This document shows positions 9,185 to 17,799 of a stretch of 64,000 nucleotides of DNA, in pieces. Source of the DNA: Brachymonas sp049977365 (GTDB lineage: Bacteria; Pseudomonadota; Gammaproteobacteria; Burkholderiales; Burkholderiaceae_C); NCBI RefSeq assembly GCF_049977365.1, contig NZ_JBNGEN010000004.1:1-64000 (forward strand), given 5' to 3'. Numbering within the stretch: position 1 is the first letter of the stretch; each line of letters begins with the position of its first letter. A program made the translations under genes and the position numbers. Below the pieces are notes generated by a model that worked only from the letters and a program-made list of their open reading frames with translations, ran no database searches and was not told the DNA's origin.

Positions 9185-9278
9185 CCGTGCGTACTCGTAC
9201 CCATGCGATTCATGGGAATGGTGCATGGCGGAGTCTGTGCTTCGCGCATGCCATACAACAGCAAGGAAGGAAACTTCA

Positions 9279-9962
9279 ATGACAGACCCACAGCAACAGC
9301 CACCCGTGGACAAGCTGGAGCACTTGTTCGAGAACAACCGCCGCTGGGCGGCGCAGGTGGAAAGTCATCGACCGGGCTTTTTCAGCAGCCTGCGGGCGCA
9401 GCAGAATCCCAGGTACATGTGGATCGGCTGCTCGGACAGTCGCGTGCCCGCCAACCAGATCACGGGTCTGGACCCGGGAGAAGTGTTCGTGCACCGCAAT
9501 GTGGCCAATGTGGTGGTGCCTTCCGATCTGAACTGTCTGTCGACCATCCAGTATGCGGTGGACCAGCTCAAGGTCCAGCATCTGCTGGTGGTGGGGCACT
9601 ATGGCTGTGGCGGAGTGCAGGCGGCGCTGTTCAACCAGCGCGCGGGGCTGGTGGACAACTGGCTGCGCCACGTGCGCGATGTGCTGGACCGCCACCAGCA
9701 CCGCATGGATCGCGTGCCTGAAGAGCGCAAGCTCGATGCGCTGTGCGAGCTCAATGCCATCGAGCAGGTGGTGCGCGTGTCGCAGACCACGGTGGTGGTC
9801 GATGCCTGGTCGCGCGGGCAGGATCTGACCCTGCATGGGTGGGTCTACGGCATCAGCGATGGTCTGGCCCATGACATGGACATGACCGTGCGCAGCACCG
9901 AGGAGGTCCGTGCGGCCCGCACGCGCGCCATTGCCCGCTGGGAAAGCCAGTATTGCGAGTAA
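9279..9962 (+). CDS. can: Beta-class carbonic anhydrase
   Basis: The enzyme interconverts CO2 and bicarbonate in the cytosol. The zinc ligands are visible: Cys in WIGCSDSRVPANQI (with the catalytic Asp-Arg pair) and His-x2-Cys in VVGHYGCGGVQAAL. At 227 residues it matches E. coli Can (220). ATG 9279 follows a strong ribosome-binding site (AAGGAAGG, 9263-9270). It lies between the LiuR-like regulator and aceK, an arrangement seen in Burkholderiales where bicarbonate supply serves acyl-CoA carboxylases. Confidence 0.95.
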   Translation: MTDPQQQPPVDKLEHLFENNRRWAAQVESHRPGFFSSLRAQQNPRYMWIGCSDSRVPANQITGLDPGEVFVHRNVANVVVPSDLNCLSTIQYAVDQLKVQHLLVVGHYGCGGVQAALFNQRAGLVDNWLRHVRDVLDRHQHRMDRVPEERKLDALCELNAIEQVVRVSQTTVVVDAWSRGQDLTLHGWVYGISDGLAHDMDMTVRSTEEVRAARTRAIARWESQYCE

Positions 9963-10094
9963 AGTGCAGGCAGTGCCGTTCCGGCAGCAGCACCCGCCCG
10001 GTTCGTGCCGGCGGGGGCGGCCCGGGCGGCACGCAGGGGTCTGTGTTCATGCGGAACCAGACCTGCGGTTCCGCCCACCGACACACCGAGCCAC

Positions 10095-11951
10095 ATGATC
10101 GTTGACACCACGCTTCCCCAGCGTCTGGATGAGCCGCGCGCACTGGATATCGCGCATGCCATGCTGGACGGGTTCAATCGCCACTATCGGCTGTTTCGCG
10201 CCGAGTCCGCGCGGTCCAAGCACCGGTTCGAGACGCAGGACTGGCAGGCCCAGCAGCGGGCCCAGCGCGATCGCATCGAGTTCTACGATCTGCGCGTGCA
10301 CGAGTGCGAACGCCGACTGGAGCGGGAGTTCGACGCGAGCCATCTGTCGATGGCCGTATGGCAGCAGGTCAAGCTGTTCTACATCGGACTGCTCGCCGAT
10401 CACCTGCAGCCCGAGCTGGCAGAGACGTTCTTCAATTCGGTGACCACCAACATCCTGCACCGAAACTATTTCCACAACGAATTCATCTTCGTGCGGCCGG
10501 CGATCAGCACGGAATACATGGAGATCCGGCCGGACGTGCAGACGTCCTACCGCGCCTATTACCCCAAGCCCGACCATCTCCCGGATGTGGTGCGGACCAT
10601 CCTCAACGACTACGGGCTGCATGCCCCCTTTGCCGATCTGGAGTCGGATGTGGCACGGGTGGTCGAAGTGTGGAAGCTGCAGATCGGAGGCGGCAAGCTG
10701 CGCGCGAACTTTCAGATTCAGGTGCTGTCGAACCTGTTCTACCGCAACAAGGGGGCGTATGTGGTGGGCAAGATCGTCAACAGCTTCAACGAGGCGCCCT
10801 TTGCCCTGCCGATTCTCTACAACGAGCGTGGCGAGCTCTACATCGATGCCGTGCTCATCGGCGAAAACGATCTGCTGGCGCTGTTCAGTTTTGCGCGGGC
10901 CTATTTTCTGGTGGACATGGAGATTCCTTCGGCCTATGTCCAGTTTCTGCGCACGCTCATGCCGCGCCTGCCCAAGGGGGAAATCTACAACGCCCTGGGG
11001 CTGGCCAAGCAGGGCAAGAACCTGTTCTACCGGGATTTTCTGTTTCACCTGCGGCACAGCACGGACCGCTTCCGCATCGCGCCCGGCATCAAGGGCATGG
11101 TGATGCTGGTGTTCGACCTGCCGAGCTTTCCGTATGTGTTCAAGATCATCAAGGACTACTACCCGCCCCAGAAGGACACCAGCCGCGAGCAGATCAAGGA
11201 AAAGTACAAGCTCGTGCGCTACCACGACCGGGTGGGGCGCATGGCTGACACCATGGAATACCGGGATGTGGCCTTTCCCATGTCGCGCTTCGAGCCGGAG
11301 CTCATCGAGGAGATCCAGAAGTACGCGCCCAGCCAGATCGACATCGTGGACCGCAACCACGATGGCCATCTGGAGGTGATCATCAAGCATGCCTACATCG
11401 AGCGGCGCATGATTCCGCTCAACATCTATCTGCAGGAGGCGTTCGATGCCGGGCTCGACAATCCCAAGTCCCGCTACCAGATGGAGCATGCCGTCGTCGA
11501 ATACGGCAATGCGATCAAGGATCTCGTGGCCGCCAACATCTTCCCCGGCGACATGCTGTGGAAGAACTTCGGGGTGACGCGTCACGGAAAGGTCGTGTTC
11601 TATGACTACGATGAAATCGAGTACCTGACCGATTGCCATTTCCGGCGCGTGCCGCCGCCGCGTCACGAGGAAGACGAGTTGAGCGGCGAGATCTGGTACA
11701 GCGTGGGGCCCAAGGATGTGTTTCCGGAGACCTTCGGTCCGTTTCTGCTCGGCAATCCGGCCGTGCGGGAGGTGTTCATGAAGCACCATGCCGACCTGCT
11801 CGACCCCCAGTTCTGGCAGGCGCACCAGGAGCGCATCCGTCGGGGCGAAGTGCTCGACGTGTTTCCCTATGAGCAGGAGAAGCGCTTCATGCGCCATCCG
11901 CAGTCCCATCCTCATCCTTCTGCAGTCCCTTCACCAACCAAGGAGAATTGA
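10095..11951 (+). CDS. aceK: Isocitrate dehydrogenase kinase/phosphatase
   Basis: AceK reversibly phosphorylates isocitrate dehydrogenase and so sets flux between the TCA cycle and the glyoxylate shunt. The 618-residue product has the full N-terminal regulatory half and the C-terminal kinase half. The ATP-binding signature APGIKGMVMLVFDLPSFPYV (P-loop-like) is followed by VFKIIKDYYPPQK; the catalytic DYDEIEYLTDCHFRRVPPPR block is near the C-terminus. ATG 10095 starts the conserved region. The thiolase gene starts one base after the aceK stop. Confidence 0.96.
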   Translation: MIVDTTLPQRLDEPRALDIAHAMLDGFNRHYRLFRAESARSKHRFETQDWQAQQRAQRDRIEFYDLRVHECERRLEREFDASHLSMAVWQQVKLFYIGLLADHLQPELAETFFNSVTTNILHRNYFHNEFIFVRPAISTEYMEIRPDVQTSYRAYYPKPDHLPDVVRTILNDYGLHAPFADLESDVARVVEVWKLQIGGGKLRANFQIQVLSNLFYRNKGAYVVGKIVNSFNEAPFALPILYNERGELYIDAVLIGENDLLALFSFARAYFLVDMEIPSAYVQFLRTLMPRLPKGEIYNALGLAKQGKNLFYRDFLFHLRHSTDRFRIAPGIKGMVMLVFDLPSFPYVFKIIKDYYPPQKDTSREQIKEKYKLVRYHDRVGRMADTMEYRDVAFPMSRFEPELIEEIQKYAPSQIDIVDRNHDGHLEVIIKHAYIERRMIPLNIYLQEAFDAGLDNPKSRYQMEHAVVEYGNAIKDLVAANIFPGDMLWKNFGVTRHGKVVFYDYDEIEYLTDCHFRRVPPPRHEEDELSGEIWYSVGPKDVFPETFGPFLLGNPAVREVFMKHHADLLDPQFWQAHQERIRRGEVLDVFPYEQEKRFMRHPQSHPHPSAVPSPTKEN

Positions 11952-11952
11952 A

Positions 11953-13131
11953 ATGTCCGAATCCATCGTGATCGTCGCTGCCAAGCGCACCCCCATGGGC
12001 GCCTTCCAGAGCGACTTTGCCGGCGTGTCCGCCAACGAGCTGGGCGCCGTGGCCATCAAGGCCGCTGTGGCCCAGGCCGGCATCCAGCCCGAACAGGTCG
12101 AGGAAGTGATCTTCGGCAACGTGCTCACCGCTGGTCAGGGTCAGGCCCCTGCCCGCCAGGCCACCATCAAGGCGGGGCTGCCGCAGTCCGTGGGTGCCGT
12201 GACCCTCAACAAGGTGTGCGGTTCTGCGCTGAAGTCCATCATGATGGCGGCCGACACCATTGCGGCCGGCAATGCGGACATCATGGTGGCGGGCGGCATG
12301 GAAAGCATGACCAACGCGCCCTATCTGCTCAAGAAGGCGCGTGGCGGCTATCGCATCGGGCACGACAAGGTCTTCGACCACATGATGCTCGACGGCCTGG
12401 AAGATGCCTACACCGGGCTGGCCATGGGCATGTTTGCCGAAGACTGTGCTGCCAAGTACGGCTTCACCCGTGAAATGCAGGATCAGTTTGCCGTGACCAG
12501 CGTGGAACGCGCCAAGGCAGCGATCGCCAGCGGTGCCTTCAAGGAAGAAATCGCTCCTGTCACCGTGGTGGAACGCAAGGGCGAACGTGTGGTCGATACC
12601 GATGAAGGCCCCGGCCGCATCAAGACCGAGAAGATCACCACCCTGCGCCCCGCCTTCAAGAAGGACGGTACCGTGACGGCCGCCTCCAGCTCCAGCATCA
12701 ACGACGGTGCTGCTGCCGTGGTTCTGATGACCGAGGGCAAGGCACGCGACCTGGGCCTGCAGCCGCTGGCACGCATCGTCAGCCATGGCACTTTTGCCCA
12801 TGAGCCCCAGTGGTTCACCACCGCGCCCATCGGCGCGACCAAGAAGGCACTGGTCAAGGCAGGCTGGAACGTGGAGGACGTGGAACTGTGGGAAATCAAC
12901 GAGGCCTTTGCTGTGGTTCCCATGGCCATGATGAAGGAACTTTCCATTCCCCATGACAAGGTCAACGTCAATGGCGGCGCCTGTGCGCTGGGGCACCCCA
13001 TCGGGGCGTCCGGTGCGCGCATTCTGGTCACCCTGCTGCATGCCATGAAGCAGCGCGGCCTCAAGAAGGGGCTGGCTACCCTGTGCATCGGCGGCGGCGA
13101 GGGCGTCTCGATGTGCGTCGAGATGCTGTAA
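11953..13131 (+). CDS. Acetyl-CoA C-acetyltransferase (thiolase)
   Basis: This is a cytosolic degradative or biosynthetic thiolase of 392 residues. Visible active-site residues are the nucleophilic Cys in NKVCGSALKSIMMAA (about residue 88), His in GGACALGHPIGASGARI and the second Cys in the C-terminal CIGGGEGVSM stretch. ATG 11953 follows AAGGAGAATTGAA. Position after aceK suggests a role in acetyl-CoA metabolism or the end of leucine/fatty-acid degradation. The sequence does not separate acetoacetyl-CoA from longer-chain substrates. Confidence 0.93.
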   Translation: MSESIVIVAAKRTPMGAFQSDFAGVSANELGAVAIKAAVAQAGIQPEQVEEVIFGNVLTAGQGQAPARQATIKAGLPQSVGAVTLNKVCGSALKSIMMAADTIAAGNADIMVAGGMESMTNAPYLLKKARGGYRIGHDKVFDHMMLDGLEDAYTGLAMGMFAEDCAAKYGFTREMQDQFAVTSVERAKAAIASGAFKEEIAPVTVVERKGERVVDTDEGPGRIKTEKITTLRPAFKKDGTVTAASSSSINDGAAAVVLMTEGKARDLGLQPLARIVSHGTFAHEPQWFTTAPIGATKKALVKAGWNVEDVELWEINEAFAVVPMAMMKELSIPHDKVNVNGGACALGHPIGASGARILVTLLHAMKQRGLKKGLATLCIGGGEGVSMCVEML

Positions 13132-13142
13132 GCGTCCACACT

Positions 13143-13176
13143 CGGACGGTTCGGGTCTTGCAGGCCGGACCGTCCG
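13143..13176. repeat. Inverted repeat downstream of the thiolase
   Basis: Arms CGGACGGT and ACCGTCCG are separated by 18 bases just after the thiolase stop. It could fold upstream of the terminator at 13193 as a 3'-end stabilising hairpin. Confidence 0.45.
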
Positions 13177-13192
13177 GGACACATGCCAACTG

Positions 13193-13216
13193 AAGGGGCT
13201 CCGCAAGGAGCCTTTT
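13193..13216 (+). terminator. Rho-independent terminator of the thiolase transcript
   Basis: GGCTCC-GCAA-GGAGCC with a stable GCAA tetraloop and extra A/G-T pairs is followed by TTTT. Confidence 0.75.
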
Positions 13217-13324
13217 CTGTGGGGAGGCAAAGACCGTCACAATGGGCGCATGGGTGGTGAGGGCCCCGGGAAGCAGCTGCTCTCCGGCCCTGTGCCGCCG
13301 CATCATGCGAAAGGAGACAGCATC

Positions 13325-14008
13325 ATGGGAACCGTGGTCTTGATAGGCGCCTCGAGGGGCATTGGTCTGGAATTGGCTGCGCAGTATGTGCGAGCAGGCG
13401 AGCGGGTCATTGCCACGGCGCGCGACGAGGCGGGCCTGGCGCGGCTGGCTGCCGTGGGTGTGGCACAGACCCTGCGGGTCGATGTGTCCGATCCGGCCAG
13501 CGTAAGCGGTCTGGCCTGGCAGCTGGGCAGCGTGGCGATCGATCTGGCGCTGTACGTGGCCGGACAGATGAGCCGTGCCGATGCCACCATGCCGCCCACA
13601 CAGCCGGAATTCGACCGGGTCATGCACGCCAATGTGCTCGGAGCCATGCAGATCATTCCCCAGCTGGCGCCGGGAGTGGAGCAGGGGCGTGCCGGTCAGG
13701 GCGGTACCTTTGCCTTCATTTCCAGTGCCATGGGGCGGATGACGGAGACAGGCGGCAGCGATGCCTGGCTGTACCGCGTCAGCAAGGCTGCACTCAATAT
13801 GGCGGTGGTGTCTGCCCAGCACAGCTACCCCACGGTCTCCATGGTGCTGGTGCATCCGGGATGGGTGCGCACGGACATGGGCGGGGATCGGGCTCCGCTG
13901 TCGGTGCAGGACAGCGCCACCGGCATCCGCCAGACCCTGGATGCGCTGACGCCTGCTGCCCATGCACGATTCGTGCGGTACGACGGTACGGAATACCAGG
14001 GCTGGTGA
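13325..14008 (+). CDS. Short-chain dehydrogenase/reductase
   Basis: This is a NAD(P)-dependent oxidoreductase of 227 residues, of the classical SDR type. It shows the Rossmann glycine motif GASRGIGLELAA and the active-site Tyr-x3-Lys in WLYRVSKAAL, preceded by FISSAMG, which provides the catalytic Ser. The substrate is not predictable. ATG 13325 is preferred because of the AAAGGAGAC ribosome-binding site. An upstream in-frame ATG at 13250 lies six bases after a CACAAT hexamer and could be a leaderless start adding 25 non-conserved residues. Confidence 0.85.
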   Translation: MGTVVLIGASRGIGLELAAQYVRAGERVIATARDEAGLARLAAVGVAQTLRVDVSDPASVSGLAWQLGSVAIDLALYVAGQMSRADATMPPTQPEFDRVMHANVLGAMQIIPQLAPGVEQGRAGQGGTFAFISSAMGRMTETGGSDAWLYRVSKAALNMAVVSAQHSYPTVSMVLVHPGWVRTDMGGDRAPLSVQDSATGIRQTLDALTPAAHARFVRYDGTEYQGW

Positions 14009-14080
14009 GGCATGGCGGCAGGTGCAGAGACGCTGGCCTGACCGGCTGCCTGCCATGGGAGCACGGGTAGACTACCCGGC

Positions 14081-14527
14081 ATGAAGAAACATCCTGCCTC
14101 TCCTGTCTGGCCAGATGGCCCCTGCCCGTGCGGCCGAAGCGATGCCGCAACGGGCCGCCCCCTGTCGGGGGCTGCCTGCTGTGGGCGCTACATCGGGCAT
14201 TTTGCCGACGTACCGGCTCCGGATGCCGAAAGCCTCATGCGCTCGCGCTATACCGCGTTTGTACGGGAGGATGTCGACTACCTCCTGCACACCTGGCATG
14301 CCGACACCCGCCCACCCACGCTCACCTGTGAAGCCGGCGTGCGCTGGCTGGGGCTGGAGGTGCGGGACGTGCATGTGGCAGACGCCTGCCATGCGGAGGT
14401 CGAATTCGTGGCCCGTTCGCGACTGCAGGGGCGCGCTTCCCGCCTGCACGAGCGCAGCCGGTTCGTGCGCGAGCCCGATGCACAGGGCGTGTGGCGGTGG
14501 AGCTATGTGGATGGGGAGCTGTCATGA
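14081..14527 (+). CDS. ychJ: YchJ family protein (UPF0225, SEC-C-like zinc motif)
   Basis: This 148-residue protein has unknown function. The N-terminus carries a metal-binding cysteine cluster (GPCPCGR...AACCGRYI), followed by the conserved MRSRYTAFVREDVDYLLHTW segment and an NTF2-like domain. A -10-like TAGACT (14068-14073) lies seven bases before the ATG and no Shine-Dalgarno is visible, so it may be leaderless. It overlaps the following HAD gene by 4 bases (ATGA). Confidence 0.85.
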   Translation: MKKHPASPVWPDGPCPCGRSDAATGRPLSGAACCGRYIGHFADVPAPDAESLMRSRYTAFVREDVDYLLHTWHADTRPPTLTCEAGVRWLGLEVRDVHVADACHAEVEFVARSRLQGRASRLHERSRFVREPDAQGVWRWSYVDGELS

Positions 14528-15231
14528 CGATGACGCGACAGGCATGGACCTGCCTGCTGTTCGATTGCGATGGCGTTCTCGTCGACAGCGAGCCGCTCAC
14601 CATGGGCGTGCTGCGCGACATGCTCGAGGAGCTGGGCTGGACGATGGATCTCGAGGAGTGCATGCGCCTGTTCGTGGGCAAGGCCACCCGTGACGAGGCG
14701 GCTCGCATCGAGCGCGAGACGGGGAAACCCTTCACGGTGGAATGGCTGCATCGTTTCTGGGCACGTCGGGATGTGGCCTTGCGCGCCCATCTGCAGCCCA
14801 TGGCCGGTGCGCCGGAACTGGTGCATGCCGCGCGTGCGGCGCTGGGACGATCCATGGCCTGCGTGTCGGGAGCCGACCGGGACAAGCTCCGGCTCCAGCT
14901 GGAAAAGACCGGCATGTGGGCGGCGTTCGAGGGGCGGGTGTTCAGTGGCCATGATTTCCCGCGCAGCAAGCCCCATCCCGACGTGTACTGCGCAGCCATG
15001 CGGGCCCTGGCAGTGCAGCCCGAACAGTGCGTGGTCATCGAGGATACGGCCACCGGCGTGCGCGCGGGCGTTGCGGCCGGGGCACAGGTGCTGGGCTATT
15101 GCTGCGAAGGCAATCCCGTGGTGACGCCCGAGCTGCTGCGAGCAGCTGGAGCCCATCGGGTGGTGCGCGATCTCGCAGAGGTGACCCGCTGGGTGAAGAG
15201 GGGGTTGGGCCCGGAGCTGCCCGGAAGCTGA
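14524..15231 (+). CDS. HAD-superfamily hydrolase (phosphoglycolate phosphatase/beta-phosphoglucomutase-like)
   Basis: This is a cytosolic phosphatase or mutase of 235 residues. Motif I is LLFDCDGVLVDSE; the helical cap follows; motif II region is ACVSGADRDKL; motif III Lys and motif IV lie in SKPHPDVYCAAMRAL and CVVIEDTATGVRAGVAAG. The substrate is not determined; the cap is of the C1 type found in phosphoglycolate phosphatase, YieH and phosphoglucomutase relatives. It is translationally coupled to ychJ. Confidence 0.85.
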   Translation: MTMTRQAWTCLLFDCDGVLVDSEPLTMGVLRDMLEELGWTMDLEECMRLFVGKATRDEAARIERETGKPFTVEWLHRFWARRDVALRAHLQPMAGAPELVHAARAALGRSMACVSGADRDKLRLQLEKTGMWAAFEGRVFSGHDFPRSKPHPDVYCAAMRALAVQPEQCVVIEDTATGVRAGVAAGAQVLGYCCEGNPVVTPELLRAAGAHRVVRDLAEVTRWVKRGLGPELPGS

Positions 15232-15296
15232 AGAAGACGTGCCGCCCGCGCCCCGCAGGGCGGCATTGTGTCTGTGTCGTGTGCTTTTGTCAGAAA

Positions 15297-15335
15297 CAGA
15301 AAAGCCTGTCTCTTCGAGATGAAGAAACAGGCTTT
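15297..15335 (-). terminator. Intrinsic terminator of tRNA-Lys
   Basis: Arms AAAGCCTGT and ACAGGCTTT form a stem lying downstream of the tRNA on the minus strand, followed there by TTTTCTGTTT. Confidence 0.7.
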
Positions 15336-15344
15336 GCAGGTATT

Positions 15345-15420
15345 TGGTGGGCCCTGTAGGGATCGAACCTACGACAAACGGATTAAGAGTCCGCTGCTCT
15401 ACCAACTGAGCTAAGAGCCC
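15345..15420 (-). tRNA. tRNA-Lys (anticodon CTT)
   Basis: The minus strand folds as a complete 76-base tRNA: acceptor GGGCTCT...GGGCCC-region, D arm with AGCTCAGTTGGTAGAGC, anticodon stem GCGGA/TCCGT with loop CTCTTAA (anticodon CTT, reading AAG), T arm with GGTTCGATCCC, and an encoded CCA end. A minus-strand CATAAT about 15 bases upstream may be its -10 box. Confidence 0.95.
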
Positions 15421-15461
15421 TGCGACAGAGATGAATTATGCACGTTTTCAGCCCGGTTTGC

Positions 15462-15492
15462 CAGGTTTCCGAAAAATTTTTTCGGAAACCTG
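15462..15492. repeat. Perfect 15-bp inverted repeat upstream of tRNA-Lys and the DUF1289 gene
   Basis: CAGGTTTCCGAAAAA is followed after one T by its exact reverse complement. It lies between the divergent tRNA-Lys and DUF1289 genes. Because the AT part forms the loop, it does not look like a standard terminator; it may be a regulatory or cruciform-forming site. Confidence 0.7.
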
Positions 15493-15549
15493 TGCGCGGG
15501 CCCTGCATGCCCGGGGCAGGAAAAGGGGGGAACCGGGCACAATGCCCCT

Positions 15550-15786
15550 ATGAGTGCCATCTTGCCTGGTCTTTCTGCTGCCACAACCGTACCCTCCGGA
15601 GTCTCTGCGGACGAGGTGTCTTCTCCATGTCGCAAAAAATGCCGCATCGACGAGGCGACTGGTCGGTGCGAGGGATGTTTGCGCACCCTCGACGAGATCG
15701 TGCGGTGGAGGGACATGGACTCCGTCGCGCGGCAGGCCGTGTGGGCAGCGATTCGGCAGCGGGCGGCTGATGGGCCGTTGCGCTGA
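15550..15786 (+). CDS. DUF1289 domain protein
   Basis: This small 78-residue protein has the full DUF1289 signature: SPCRKKCRIDEATGRCEGC followed by LRTLDEIVRW. The four cysteines probably bind a metal ion or cluster. The biological role is unknown. No Shine-Dalgarno is seen; CACAAT (15538-15543) ends six bases before the ATG, so the message may be leaderless. Confidence 0.88.
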   Translation: MSAILPGLSAATTVPSGVSADEVSSPCRKKCRIDEATGRCEGCLRTLDEIVRWRDMDSVARQAVWAAIRQRAADGPLR

Positions 15787-15830
15787 TGGGGCGCTGTGCG
15801 GACAGAGTTTTTGGAAGGGGGATTTCATCC

Positions 15831-16487
15831 ATGCCAGTTGTTCATTTCTTTTTTGACGTGGTGTCGCCGTATGCCTATCTGGCATTCCATCTGCTGCCGC
15901 AGACGCTGGAGGGGCTGGCGTGCCGAGTGAACTACCGACCTGTGGTGCTGGGAGCGCTGCTCAAGGCGCACGGCACTCCACCGCCGGTGCAGCTCCCGCC
16001 CAAGCGGGACTGGATCCGGCGGCACACGCTCTGGCTGGCTGGGCAGCATGGCCTGCCCATGCGGATGCCGGCGGTGCATCCGTTCCGTTCCCTGCCGTGG
16101 CTGCGCATGGCCTTGGCGAGCAGTCCGCACGGGCTGCCGAGTCGGTATGTGTGCGAGACCCTTTTTCAGGCCATCTGGGAGGAGGGACGCGATCCCGATG
16201 ATGCGGACTTCCAGCAGGAGATCTGGCAGGCCATGACGGCCCTGTTGCCCGAGGTGCGCGATCCAGCGGGAGAGGCGGTGAAGGCCGAGCTGTTCGCTCT
16301 GGGCGAGGAAGCACTGCGTCTGGGGGTGTTCGGCGTGCCGACCTTTGTGCTCCAGACGGCTTCGGCTGCGACTGGGGAGGGCACCGACGACCATGCGCTG
16401 TTCTGGGGTGTGGACAGTCTGCCGATGCTGCGCGATGCGCTGCTGGCCTGTCAGCCGGGAGCCGACGTGCCGGAGGTGGTCGCATGA
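15831..16487 (+). CDS. 2-hydroxychromene-2-carboxylate isomerase / DsbA-family thioredoxin-fold protein
   Basis: The 218-residue protein is of the kappa-GST-like family, which includes glutathione-dependent 2-hydroxychromene-2-carboxylate isomerase of naphthalene degradation. FFFDVVSPYAYLAFHLL contains the family's catalytic Ser-Pro-Tyr. The C-terminal GVFGVPTFVL with cis-Pro is typical of the thioredoxin fold. No CxxC motif is present, so it is not a disulfide oxidase. With no aromatic pathway nearby, the true substrate is open. ATG 15831 follows GGAAGGGGGAT. It overlaps dtd by 4 bases. Confidence 0.82.
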   Translation: MPVVHFFFDVVSPYAYLAFHLLPQTLEGLACRVNYRPVVLGALLKAHGTPPPVQLPPKRDWIRRHTLWLAGQHGLPMRMPAVHPFRSLPWLRMALASSPHGLPSRYVCETLFQAIWEEGRDPDDADFQQEIWQAMTALLPEVRDPAGEAVKAELFALGEEALRLGVFGVPTFVLQTASAATGEGTDDHALFWGVDSLPMLRDALLACQPGADVPEVVA

Positions 16488-16942
16488 AGGCCCTGCTGCA
16501 GCGCGTGCGTCAGGCCAGCGTGACGGTGGAGGACGAGGAGATAGGCCGGATCGGTCCCGGTCTGCTGGTGCTGCTGTGTGCGGAGCCCCAGGATGACGAG
16601 GCGGTGGCCGATCGCCTGTTGGCCAAGGTGCTCAAGCTGCGCATCTTCAGCGATGCCGAAGGTCGTCTCAATCGCGACCTCAGGGACCTTGATGGCGCAG
16701 GGACACCGGGCGGTCTGCTGCTGGTGAGCCAGTTCACCCTGGCGGCGGACTGTTCGCGCGGCAATCGCCCGAGCTTCACGGGGGCAGCGCCTGCTGCGCA
16801 GGGGCGTGCGCTCTATGACCATGTGGTGCAGCAGGCGCGGTGCCTGCACCCGGACGTGGCCACGGGGCGCTTTGGAGCCGACATGCAGGTGGCGCTCGTC
16901 AATGATGGGCCGGTGACCATCTGGCTCGACATGCAGCCCTGA
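16484..16942 (+). CDS. dtd: D-aminoacyl-tRNA deacylase
   Basis: The enzyme hydrolyses D-aminoacyl-tRNAs and glycyl-tRNA-Ala in the cytosol. The 152-residue length is normal (E. coli 145). The two signatures of the family are visible: SQFTLAADCSRGNRPSF and, at the C-terminus, GADMQVALVNDGPVTIWLD. It overlaps the preceding isomerase gene by ATGA. Confidence 0.95.
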   Translation: MKALLQRVRQASVTVEDEEIGRIGPGLLVLLCAEPQDDEAVADRLLAKVLKLRIFSDAEGRLNRDLRDLDGAGTPGGLLLVSQFTLAADCSRGNRPSFTGAAPAAQGRALYDHVVQQARCLHPDVATGRFGADMQVALVNDGPVTIWLDMQP

Positions 16943-16983
16943 GCGCGGGAGCTGGCGTCACGGGGCCCCCTACAATCTGCGCC

Positions 16984-17799
16984 ATGTCGTCACGCCGTTC
17001 CTCTTCTGCATCCGCTGCCCGGCAGGATGCCGCCTGTCCCGCTGTCCACATCTCCGAGGATGGACGCAGCCGCTATCTGCATCTTGGAGGCACACCCTGG
17101 ATACAGGGCAGCATGCGGCTGGGCAATGCCTGGGCCATCGATCTGGAGTACGTGCAGCGCATGATGGCATGGCTGCTGTTCGTGGAGCCGGACAGCGTGT
17201 CTGAGCGGCGTGCCCTGCAGCTGGGGCTGGGGGCGGCCGCCCTGACCAAGTTCGCCTTTCGCAAGCTCGGCATGCGCACAAGCTGCATCGAGCTCAATCC
17301 GCAGGTGGTGGCGGCCTGCCGGCAGTGGTTCCGTCTGCCGGCAGACAGCGAGCGGCTGGAGGTGCGGATCGCGGATGCGGGTCTGGCCATTGCGGAGCCC
17401 GAGTGGCAGGGCGTGGTCGATGCGCTGCAGGTGGACCTGTACGACCAGGAAGCCGCTGCCCCGGTGCTCGACGATGCGGACTTCTATGCCCGCTGCCGCG
17501 ACACACTCACTCCCGATGGCTGCATGACCGTGAACCTGTTCGGGCGCGACAGCAGCTTCGTGCGCAGCGTGCAGCGCATGGCCGGGGCCTTCGGGCCAGG
17601 TGCCGTGTGGTGCTTCCGTCCTACCCGCGAGGGCAATACGGTGGTGCTGGCCCTGCGCGATGCGGCATCGGCCCCGTCACCGGAGGGGATGCAGGCGCGG
17701 GCCGAGGTGATCCGGGCGCGCTGGGGCCTGCCGGCGCACAAATGGATCAAGGTGCTGCGCCGGCTGGAGGACGTGCCGGACGTGGCCTCAATGGCGTGA
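16984..17799 (+). CDS. Spermidine-synthase-like methyltransferase-fold protein
   Basis: This 271-residue protein has a Rossmann-type AdoMet/polyamine synthase fold. The region ALQLGLGAAALTKFAFRKLG is the nucleotide-binding loop and CIELNPQVVAACRQWF the acidic ribose-binding segment; VDLYDQEAAAPVLDDADF follows. Several residues of true SpeE active sites (the GGGDG loop) are replaced, so it may be a paralogue with another role. TACAAT (16971-16976) lies seven bases before the ATG with no ribosome-binding site, suggesting a leaderless message. Its 3' end overlaps the convergent EamA gene by 12 bases. Confidence 0.75.
   Translation: MSSRRSSSASAARQDAACPAVHISEDGRSRYLHLGGTPWIQGSMRLGNAWAIDLEYVQRMMAWLLFVEPDSVSERRALQLGLGAAALTKFAFRKLGMRTSCIELNPQVVAACRQWFRLPADSERLEVRIADAGLAIAEPEWQGVVDALQVDLYDQEAAAPVLDDADFYARCRDTLTPDGCMTVNLFGRDSSFVRSVQRMAGAFGPGAVWCFRPTREGNTVVLALRDAASAPSPEGMQARAEVIRARWGLPAHKWIKVLRRLEDVPDVASMA

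Noticed and set aside
15345..15492. tRNA-Lys as an integration site for a genomic island
   Set aside because: No integrase and no duplicated tRNA 3' end were seen nearby; flanking genes are housekeeping.
16984..17799. Genuine spermidine synthase (SpeE)
   Set aside because: The fold is right but the glycine-rich GGGDG active-site loop is not conserved and no speD neighbour exists, so only a family-level call is made.
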